Source of the DNA: an uncultured Christensenella sp.
Lineage (GTDB): Bacteria > Bacillota > Clostridia > Christensenellales > Borkfalkiaceae
Direction: 5' to 3'
NCBI GenBank assembly: GCA_910579705.1
Contig: CAJTUI010000011.1
Location: forward strand, 1-64,000
Length of the DNA stretch: 64,000 nt
Part shown: piece after piece, positions 57,918 to 64,000 of the stretch
Layout of the letters: each line of letters starts with the position of its first letter
Position numbering within the stretch: the first letter of the stretch is position 1
Program-made: the position numbers and the translations under genes
The notes under the pieces: model-generated
Told to the model about the DNA's origin: nothing
The model's database searches: none
Seen by the model: only the letters and a program-made list of their open reading frames with translations

Positions 57918-59000
57918 ATGACATTAAGCGTGTGTCTTATCGTAAAAGACGAACAGGACGTTATAGGCAGGTGCCTGAACTGCGCCTGTAAATTTGCAGA
58001 CGAAATAGTGGTGGTCGATACGGGTTCAACCGATAACACCGTGTCGGAGGTCAAGAAATACACGGACAAAGTGTATTTCTTCAAGTGGCGCGACGATTTT
58101 TCCGCCGCGCGTAATTTTGCGTTCGATATGGCCACCTGCGAGCTTGTTATGTGGCTGGACGCGGACGACGTTGTCACGGACGAGAACTGTAAAAAAATCG
58201 CCGCGCTGAAAAATTCGTTCGACGGCTACGATATGGCGATTTTACCGTACGCCGCCGCGTTCGACGGCGATACTCCCACGTTCGTATATAACCGCGAAAG
58301 GATTTTCAGGCGCGACAAAAATTACAGGTTCGTCGGCGCCGTGCACGAGGCGGTTACTCCCTCGGGCCGTATTCTGTACTCGGACGCGGCAATTTGGCAT
58401 AAGAAAGTCAAAGAGAACGAGCCTATGCGCAATTTGCGCATATTTCAGAAACTGATAGCCTCGGGAACTGCGTTGGACGACAGACAGAAGTTTTATTACG
58501 GCAGGGAACTGCTTTTCAATAAAATGTATCGCGAGGCGATAGCCGTACTGGAAAACTTTTTGCGCGGCGGCGGCTGGTCGGTAAACAAATCGGAGGCCTG
58601 CCTTAACCTCTATACCGCGTACAAGGAACTGGGAATGGAGGAGCGCGCGCTCGCGTCGCTGTTGCGCGGCTTTACAATCGCGCCGCCCGACAGCCAGTCT
58701 TGCTGTATTCTCGGCGAATGGTTTATGAAAAAGGGCGAAATCGACGCGGCGATATACTGGTATGAGGCGGCGCTCAAGGCCTCCGACAATGCGTCGGCGG
58801 GCGGGTTTATCAACCGCGACTACGGCGGGTTTATTCCGTATATGCAGTTGTGCGTGCTTTACGACAGGCTGGGCGACTTCGAAAAGGCCCGCGCGTATAA
58901 CGAGGCGGCGGGCAGGTTAAAGCCGCTTAACGCCAGCTATCTCAGCAACGTAAAATATTTCGAAAAACTGGGTTTGAGGAGTAAAAGCAATGATAAATGA
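57918..59000 (+). CDS. Family 2 glycosyltransferase with TPR-like tail, 360 aa
   Basis: GT-A glycosyltransferase: LSVCLIVKDEQDVIGRCL (1-20), VVVDTGSTDNT nucleotide binding and MWLDADDVV with the DxD motif (about 76-84), then YRFVGAVHEAV. The C-terminal half is helical with TPR-like repeats (EAIAVLENFLRGGGW, EIDAAIYWYEAALKA, DFEKARAYNEAAGRL). It overlaps the collagen-like gene by 11 bases, so the two are made together. Such GT2-TPR proteins often glycosylate proteins or peptides; the collagen-like partner rich in Thr is a natural candidate substrate. Confidence 0.88.
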   Translation: MTLSVCLIVKDEQDVIGRCLNCACKFADEIVVVDTGSTDNTVSEVKKYTDKVYFFKWRDDFSAARNFAFDMATCELVMWLDADDVVTDENCKKIAALKNSFDGYDMAILPYAAAFDGDTPTFVYNRERIFRRDKNYRFVGAVHEAVTPSGRILYSDAAIWHKKVKENEPMRNLRIFQKLIASGTALDDRQKFYYGRELLFNKMYREAIAVLENFLRGGGWSVNKSEACLNLYTAYKELGMEERALASLLRGFTIAPPDSQSCCILGEWFMKKGEIDAAIYWYEAALKASDNASAGGFINRDYGGFIPYMQLCVLYDRLGDFEKARAYNEAAGRLKPLNASYLSNVKYFEKLGLRSKSNDK

Positions 59001-59349
59001 TACGACGCTTAAATGTTTCGGCTATTTCAAGAACGGCGGGCGCGCTCAGCCGACCAGAACGGTATACACGCTCACGGGAATAACCGGTCCGACCGGTGCG
59101 ACGGGTGCCACGGGTCCGCGCGGAATTACCGGCGCCACGGGTGAAACGGGCGCAACTGGGCCGACAGGCCCGAGAGGATACAGAGGCTCGGCGGGGCGTG
59201 CGGGAGCGATTGGTCCGACGGGACCAACGGGCCCGAGAGGGTTCGAAACGGCCGCAGGGGTGGCGGACGCAACCGATTCGGCGGACGTGGTGACGCAGTT
59301 CAACAAGCTTTTGGCCTCTTTAAGGGCCGCGGGCGTGATTTCCGAGTAA
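58990..59349 (+). CDS. Collagen-like Gly-X-Y repeat protein, 119 aa
   Basis: Residues about 30-85 form roughly 18 uninterrupted Gly-X-Y triplets, mostly G-A-T, G-P-T, G-P-R and G-I-T. Thr fills the third position so often that O-glycosylation is likely. The N-terminal 28 residues (FGYFKNGGRAQPTRTVY) and the C-terminal TQFNKLLASLRAAGVISE flank the rod. There is no signal peptide, as in exosporium proteins assembled inside the mother cell. In spore formers such proteins decorate the exosporium. The start has AGGAG and overlaps the glycosyltransferase gene. Confidence 0.88.
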   Translation: MINDTTLKCFGYFKNGGRAQPTRTVYTLTGITGPTGATGATGPRGITGATGETGATGPTGPRGYRGSAGRAGAIGPTGPTGPRGFETAAGVADATDSADVVTQFNKLLASLRAAGVISE

Positions 59350-59376
59350 AAAAAGCGGGGTTAAAGCCCCGCTTTC
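59350..59376. terminator. Bidirectional terminator between the collagen-like gene and comEC
   Basis: AAAGCGGGG-TTAA-AGCCCCGCTTT with A and T runs outside. It overlaps the last codons of comEC on the minus strand. Confidence 0.9.
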
Positions 59377-61433
59377 TTTATTTTTCCGTTATTTACGTAA
59401 AACTTGATGTCGCCGCAGTCGTAAACGTTCCGCCCGATGTTTCTTTCGTTGAACGCGGACTGAATCTCGCAGACGGTCTTGTCCGTATAATTGTCTGATA
59501 TTAAGATATTGCAATAATCCGCTACCGCTCCGTAAGAGCAGATACCTACCTTTATGCCGCCAAGTTTCACGGTCAGCGCATTGCCGCTTTCGAACTCGTA
59601 AACCGCCCCGCCGACTTCAAAAGTTTTTTCGTAGTGCACGGTTATTTTATCGTACGGTTGTACGTTCGGGTTCTGATAATAAACGTATGCGTCGCGGCAA
59701 TTCAGGCCGATACTGTTTATGCCGTCTGCACTGCTTTCACCGCACAGTATAATCACGGCGGCTAGCTCGGTCGCGCTGTAACCGTTCACGGTGGAGCGCG
59801 CGTGAGCATTATTTATTGCGTCCGTGAGTATAAGCACGTTTTCGCCTCTTGATTTTATAAGCACTTCGCCGCCGCCGTAATGCGCGGATACTATTATTTT
59901 ATAACCGACAAACGGCGCGAACGTTCCTACAAGCGCGTAAGTTACGAGCAGGCCCGAAATAATTCCCGCGGCGACAAATCTTTTGAACGGTCTTATATTG
60001 ATTTTGTCGGACAGCGCGAGTAATCCTACAAAATATATTGCGGTGAACGCGCCCGCGCCGAACCCGCTTAAAAGCGCTTTTTCGAAGCCTGCGTTTAAAA
60101 GAAATGAAACGATAACTTCCAGCGGCAGAGCGGCGTACGGTAAAACGTACGGCGCGGCAAACGGTAAGACCGCGCAAAATATCGCGCTTACGAGCATAAG
60201 TACATATATCACCGAAAACAGCGGTATAAACACGGGGTTTAGAAAAATGCCGGCAATGCTTAAATACCCGAACGACGACAGCATAACGGGCGCGGTGGAG
60301 ACCTGTGCCGCAAGACTTACGGCAAGTGGTGCGCGCAGTTTATCAGGCAGTTTTTTCATAGCCCTGGCAAGGTTTTTGGATAAGAGGATAATCCCGCCCG
60401 CGGCGCACACGGAAAGCTTAAACCCGACGGAAAATAAGCTCAGCGGATAGACGAGCAACAGAACTAAAACCGCTAACGACAGCGAATTTAATCCGTCGTA
60501 TTTTTTATGTATCAGCCGCGTTAGGGTTGCGGAGGCGCACATTACGGCGGCCCTTACGGAAGACACCGCAAACCCGCAGACGCCCGAATAAAAGAACGCT
60601 GTGGAAATACAGAGTACTGCCGCGGCGTATTTGTTTAATTTAAGCTTTTTCGCAAGATAGGCCGTCACCGCGTAGACGATGCCGATATGCAGACCGGATA
60701 CTGCGAAGATATGCGCTATTCCGCCGTATCGGAAAGCAGACATAGAACTTTCGTCAATATCCTGCGTGCAACCCGTCAGCATAGCGTAAGCGATAGCCGC
60801 GGTGTCCTTGTCAAGATTGTCGTACAGCGCGCCGCGCAGGGCGGAGCGTATGCCTCCGAAAAAAGAACGGCCGTGTTTCGAGGTGATACCGCCGTTTACG
60901 CGACAGGTGTATTTAACGTTGTCCTGAGCAAGATAATATAGCTTTCCGTACTGGAAAGCGTCGTTTTTGTATACCGGAGAGGAAAAGCTTATCTTATAGC
61001 CTACGTCGCAGAAATCGCCGTAGTTGCCGCTCAGCCTGACGATGATTTTACCGTCCAGCCTTACGCCGTCCGCGTAAGCGTTTTTTAAAATCAGATACTC
61101 TCCCGCGGCGCTTTCGCCCTTGTCGGATACCGTCGCGCTTATATTGTAAAACCCGCCGTCGGTTATATCCGACTCGGTAAAAGCGCATATGCGCATATAA
61201 CAGTTTATTGCGCCCAGCGCGATAAACAGTGCGGTCAGGAACGGAAAGAGAAGTTTATAACCGTTTTTAAGATAAACGGCGCAAAAAATCAAAATTACCG
61301 CAGTAACGGGAACTACCGCGATAACACAGAACAAACTTATATCGTTTAAAGCAAAGCGGTAACCCAGAAAAACGCCTGCGGTAAGCGCGCAGGCCAGTAT
61401 TGCGGGTAGCCGGATGTTGATAAGTTTTTTCAT
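59361..61433 (-). CDS. comEC: ComEC/Rec2-family DNA channel protein, 690 aa, without the hydrolase metal motif
   Basis: DNA uptake channel. The N-terminal part has membrane segments and an OB-fold-like domain (KIIVRLSGNYGDFCDVG). The competence domain has GGIAHIFAVSGLHIGIVYAV, the family signature, and several more membrane helices. The C-terminal 190 residues (KIIVSAHYGGGEVLIKSRGENVLILTDAIN onward) align in place with the ComEC metallo-beta-lactamase domain but lack its HxHxDH motif. A stand-alone MBL protein at 15893 keeps it. No Shine-Dalgarno; a -10 box lies six bases before ATG. Confidence is in the family, not the pathway. Confidence 0.85.
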   Translation of the reverse strand: MKKLINIRLPAILACALTAGVFLGYRFALNDISLFCVIAVVPVTAVILIFCAVYLKNGYKLLFPFLTALFIALGAINCYMRICAFTESDITDGGFYNISATVSDKGESAAGEYLILKNAYADGVRLDGKIIVRLSGNYGDFCDVGYKISFSSPVYKNDAFQYGKLYYLAQDNVKYTCRVNGGITSKHGRSFFGGIRSALRGALYDNLDKDTAAIAYAMLTGCTQDIDESSMSAFRYGGIAHIFAVSGLHIGIVYAVTAYLAKKLKLNKYAAAVLCISTAFFYSGVCGFAVSSVRAAVMCASATLTRLIHKKYDGLNSLSLAVLVLLLVYPLSLFSVGFKLSVCAAGGIILLSKNLARAMKKLPDKLRAPLAVSLAAQVSTAPVMLSSFGYLSIAGIFLNPVFIPLFSVIYVLMLVSAIFCAVLPFAAPYVLPYAALPLEVIVSFLLNAGFEKALLSGFGAGAFTAIYFVGLLALSDKINIRPFKRFVAAGIISGLLVTYALVGTFAPFVGYKIIVSAHYGGGEVLIKSRGENVLILTDAINNAHARSTVNGYSATELAAVIILCGESSADGINSIGLNCRDAYVYYQNPNVQPYDKITVHYEKTFEVGGAVYEFESGNALTVKLGGIKVGICSYGAVADYCNILISDNYTDKTVCEIQSAFNERNIGRNVYDCGDIKFYVNNGKIKKAGL

Positions 61434-61439
61434 ATTAAA

Positions 61440-61468
61440 AATATATCACAGCCGCGCCGCAAAGTAAA
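61440..61468 (-). promoter_or_regulatory. Probable promoter of comEC
   Basis: Minus-strand TTTACT (61468-61463), 17 bases, TATATT (61445-61440). The -10 ends six bases before the comEC ATG, so the mRNA would have no leader. Confidence 0.5.
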
Positions 61469-61473
61469 CAAAA

Positions 61474-61505
61474 AAACGGAGCCGCTTTAAAGCAGCCCCG
61501 TAAAG
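61474..61505 (-). terminator. Terminator after the Cys/Gly-rich small protein gene
   Basis: A 9-bp stem with two G-U pairs (minus strand CGGGGCTGC and GCGGCTCCG) around TTTAAA, followed by seven T residues on the minus strand. Confidence 0.65.
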
Positions 61506-61518
61506 TCGACAGACTTTA

Positions 61519-61740
61519 TCAGTTACAACCGCATCCGCAACCGCAGTTACCGTTACCGCATAACAAGTTGGAAAGTGTTCCGTTCCTCCACATACTGTAA
61601 AGCAACGCGATAAGTATAGGCGTACAGCTTCCGCTGAGCACGCTCTCCAAACCGTTACCGCTGCAACTTGCTGCAAGAAGTAAAAGAATTAAAATCCAAA
61701 GGCAGCTGTTTGTGCCGCCGCACTGCGAAAAAATGTTCAT
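61519..61740 (-). CDS. Small Cys/Gly-rich membrane protein, 73 aa
   Basis: The start is ATG 61740 (MNIFSQCGG), preceded by AGGAGGAAA. One or two hydrophobic segments (LWILILLLLAAS, then PILIALLYSMW) are followed by a C-terminal C-G-N-G-N-C-G-C-G-C-G-C-N tail with five Cys. The layout is of small sporulation or coat-type proteins, or a metal-binding membrane peptide, but I do not recognise a family. Followed by its own terminator. Confidence 0.75.
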   Translation of the reverse strand: MNIFSQCGGTNSCLWILILLLLAASCSGNGLESVLSGSCTPILIALLYSMWRNGTLSNLLCGNGNCGCGCGCN

Positions 61741-62008
61741 AGTTTCCTCCTGTGAAATTAGCTGCATATGGCGGTATGTAAATTTGTTGTGCCTATGCAG
61801 TTTCCGTATATAACGTATATTAAATAATATTAAATTTTCTTTAAAAATGTTACTCGCCTTTAATCGCTTGCATAAAATATCCCGTAATGATATAATAATC
61901 TGGATTTATATTGAGATACTTTCGGCGGATATATTCAATCCGACCGTGCAAGAGTATAATATTTTTTATTTTGCGGATACCCTATTAAAGGGATTCGACG
62001 GAGGATTT

Positions 62009-62686
62009 ATGTCAAGGAAAAAGATTGAATTCTTTTCCGCGAAAAACATTGCGTTTCTCGCGGTTTTAATCGCACTGGTCGTCGTTCTTCAACTCTGGGG
62101 AAGTATGATACCGATAGGCGTTGCAGGCCTGAACCTGAGTTTCGTTCTCATACCGATAACGCTCGGCGCAATGATACTCGGCCCGATTGCGGGCGGCGTA
62201 TTGGGGTTTGTTTTCGGGTTTGTCGTGCTAATGACGGGCGTTACCGGCGCAAATTTCTTCACGGCGTACGTGCTTGCGGACAGTCCGTTTTTCACGGTAA
62301 TAACCGTGCTTTTAAAGGGCATCGTCGCGGGGAGTGTCGCGGGCATACTTTATAAACTGATAGCGAAGAAAAACAGGTATGTCGCGGCGTTCACTGCGGC
62401 CGCGGCCGTTCCCGTTATCAACACGGCGATATTCATTCTCGGCGCGCTGTGTATGAGCGGTAGTTTAAAAGCGTTCGTTTCTTCGTATATGCCCGAATTT
62501 GACGGCAGAAATATAATGTATATAATTCTCGTCGGGCTTGTTACGGTCAATTTCTTTATAGAGCTGGCCGTAAACGTCGTATGCGCGCCCGCGTTACACA
62601 CGGTTGACGGGGTTGTGGAAAAGAGAATAATAAAGAAAGTAAACCGCCGTAAAGAAATAGGCGAAACGGAAAATAAAGAAGTTTAA
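62009..62686 (+). CDS. ECF transporter S component, probably for pantothenate, 225 aa
   Basis: Substrate-binding membrane subunit of an energy-coupling-factor importer. It starts MSRKKIEFFSAKNIAFLAVL at ATG 62009, with GGAGGA just upstream; the frame runs further back without family sequence. Six membrane segments are present, with LNLSFVLIPITLGAMILGPIAGGVLGF carrying the typical S-component glycines. The gene lies five bases before coaX, which phosphorylates pantothenate, so PanT is the best guess. It needs the shared EcfAA'T module encoded elsewhere. Confidence 0.85.
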   Translation: MSRKKIEFFSAKNIAFLAVLIALVVVLQLWGSMIPIGVAGLNLSFVLIPITLGAMILGPIAGGVLGFVFGFVVLMTGVTGANFFTAYVLADSPFFTVITVLLKGIVAGSVAGILYKLIAKKNRYVAAFTAAAAVPVINTAIFILGALCMSGSLKAFVSSYMPEFDGRNIMYIILVGLVTVNFFIELAVNVVCAPALHTVDGVVEKRIIKKVNRRKEIGETENKEV

Positions 62687-62691
62687 GTATT

Positions 62692-63468
62692 ATGATTTTA
62701 TGTATGGACGTTGGAAACACGAACATCAAGCACGCCGTATTCGACGGTGAAAAGCTTGTGCTCAGTTTTCGCATTTCAACGGAGTATAAGAAGACTTCCG
62801 ACGAGTACGGCGGTCAGCTTATAACAATTCTGGGAAACAATAAAATAACGCAGGACGACATAGACGGCGGTATCATATCGTCGGTCGTTCCGCAACTCGA
62901 TTACACGCTCGAACGTATGTGCCGCAACTATCTGCATTTCAAGCCTTTAATGCTTGCCCCGGGGCTTAAAACGGGCATAAATTTAAAGGTGGATAACGCA
63001 AAGGAAGTGGGCGCGGACAGGGTTGTAAACAACGTGGCGGCGGTTAGAAAATACGGCGCGCCGCTTATTATAATCGATTTCGGAACGGCGACCACGTTAA
63101 ACGTAATCAACGAAAAGGGCGAGTTCACGGGCGGAGTAATTGCGCCGGGGATAAAGGGCTCTCTTGACAGTCTTGTAAACGGCACGGCGAAACTTCCGCG
63201 CGTGGAAATAGAGCGGCCTGCCTCGGTTATAGGTAAAAATACCGTAACGAATATGCAGTCGGGAATAGTGTACGGCTTTGCGGGGCTTGTCGAGTATCTC
63301 GTCAAAAAAATCAAGAGGGAACTGAAATGCGAACACGTGACGACGATTGCCACGGGCGGGTTTTCGGAGATTATAGCAAAAGAAATCAGCTGTATAGATT
63401 ACGTGGACAAGTTGCTCACTTTGGAAGGGTTAAGATACCTGTATTATCTCAATAAAACGGAGGAATGA
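62692..63468 (+). CDS. coaX: Type III pantothenate kinase, 258 aa
   Basis: First step of coenzyme A synthesis. ILCMDVGNTNIKHAVFDG (1-19) is the phosphate loop of the ASKHA fold, GADRVVNNVAAV (about 103-114) binds pantothenate, and IIDFGTATTLNVINEKGEFTGG the second nucleotide motif. Length is normal. It forms an apparent operon with the S component and the homoserine dehydrogenase gene one base after its stop. Confidence 0.96.
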   Translation: MILCMDVGNTNIKHAVFDGEKLVLSFRISTEYKKTSDEYGGQLITILGNNKITQDDIDGGIISSVVPQLDYTLERMCRNYLHFKPLMLAPGLKTGINLKVDNAKEVGADRVVNNVAAVRKYGAPLIIIDFGTATTLNVINEKGEFTGGVIAPGIKGSLDSLVNGTAKLPRVEIERPASVIGKNTVTNMQSGIVYGFAGLVEYLVKKIKRELKCEHVTTIATGGFSEIIAKEISCIDYVDKLLTLEGLRYLYYLNKTEE

Positions 63469-63469
63469 A

Positions 63470-64000
63470 ATGAAGAAAGTCGGCGTGGCGATACTCGGTC
63501 TCGGGGTGGTAGGAGGCGGAACATATCGGATACTTACGGGTCACCGTGATTTTTACAGGAAAGCGCACGGGCTTGACCTTACCGTCGAATGCGTACTCGA
63601 ACGCAACGCCGCGCGCGCTGTCGAACTCGGCATAGATAAGAGCAAAATCTGCTCTAACATAGCCGAAATCTGCTCCAATCCCGAAGTGGATATCGTGGTG
63701 GAAGTTATCGGCGGGGTGGAGCCTGCGAAAACTTTCGTTCTCGCCGCGTTAAACGCCGGGAAATCGGTCGTAACGTCCAATAAGGAGCTTTATTGCAAAT
63801 ACAGTTACGAGCTTGAAAAGGCCGCAAAGAAAAACAACTGCGGGCTGTTCTACGAGGCGAGCTGCGTAGGCGGTGTCCCCGTTATCAGGACTCTTCTGGA
63901 TAATTTACAGGGCAACAAAATTTTGTCGATGACGGGTATTATCAACGGCACGACGAATTATATACTTACAAAGATGTCGGACGAGGGCGCGTCCTACGGC
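63470..64000 (+). CDS. hom: Homoserine dehydrogenase, 3'-truncated by the window
   Basis: Reduces aspartate semialdehyde to homoserine for threonine and methionine synthesis. VAILGLGVVGGGTYRIL is the nucleotide-binding fold, VVEVIGGVEPAK and VTSNKELYCKY follow, and GIINGTTNYILTKM is the catalytic-domain signature. The start follows GGAGG of the coaX end by good spacing. 177 codons are in the window; the rest lies beyond. Confidence 0.95.
   Translation, partial: MKKVGVAILGLGVVGGGTYRILTGHRDFYRKAHGLDLTVECVLERNAARAVELGIDKSKICSNIAEICSNPEVDIVVEVIGGVEPAKTFVLAALNAGKSVVTSNKELYCKYSYELEKAAKKNNCGLFYEASCVGGVPVIRTLLDNLQGNKILSMTGIINGTTNYILTKMSDEGASYG

Noticed and set aside
59046..59306. Pro/Val/Gly-rich minus-strand ORF opposite the collagen-like gene
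   Set aside because: It is the complement of the Gly-X-Y repeat DNA and has no independent coding signal.

Overview
The window looks like chromosomal DNA of a gut-dwelling Gram-positive Clostridia-type bacterium (Bacillota). The evidence is the mcsA-mcsB-clpC stress operon, many lipobox lipoproteins, an ECF-type vitamin transporter beside a type III pantothenate kinase, a bile salt hydrolase with all expected catalytic residues, a GGGtGRT/IscU-like pair typical of gut Firmicutes, and mostly Shine-Dalgarno-led genes. A narrower placement cannot be justified from the sequence alone. No rRNA, tRNA or CRISPR array was found.

Layout. 1-0.7 kb: the end of a glycerophosphodiesterase gene and a decayed galactokinase start. 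0.7-4.8 kb: a small mobilisable element with a MobV relaxase and a large serine recombinase, flanked by a 5-bp TGGTA repeat. Two of its genes have a Shine-Dalgarno sequence but ATA or ACG where ATG is expected. 4.8-17.9 kb: housekeeping genes (tkt, a phosphohexomutase, proS, valS), a two-gene XRE regulator module with twin palindromic operators, a NitT/TauT-type ABC transporter, a membrane-anchored metallo-beta-lactamase-fold protein and an EFR1-type ferredoxin.

17.9-50.8 kb is mainly carbohydrate use. It holds a GH3 glycosidase, an MsmX-like ATPase with nagB-nagA, an ArsR-type regulator divergent from a GH2-permease-permease-lipoprotein-binding protein-giant lipoprotein operon, and a compact run that ends in rhaB-rhaA-rhaD and galT-galK-galE. 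The GH2/ABC operon has no ATPase of its own, so the MsmX-like protein is its probable energiser. The msmX and GH2 promoters share a 19-bp box at exactly the same distance from the same -35 hexamer, which suggests one regulator joins the two loci. The rhamnose and Leloir enzymes would take L-rhamnose and galactose released from a glycan into central metabolism. The nearby SGNH hydrolase and acetyltransferase suggest handling of acetyl groups.

50.8-64 kb: bile salt hydrolase, the GGGtGRT/IscU-like pair, mcsA-mcsB-clpC (without ctsR), a TPR glycosyltransferase overlapping a collagen-like protein gene, comEC whose C-terminal hydrolase region lacks the metal-binding motif, a Cys/Gly-rich small protein, a probable pantothenate transporter with coaX, and the start of homoserine dehydrogenase. 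Several genes (valS, the mutase, comEC) have a -10 box only 6-8 bases before ATG and no Shine-Dalgarno, so they are probably translated from leaderless mRNAs.
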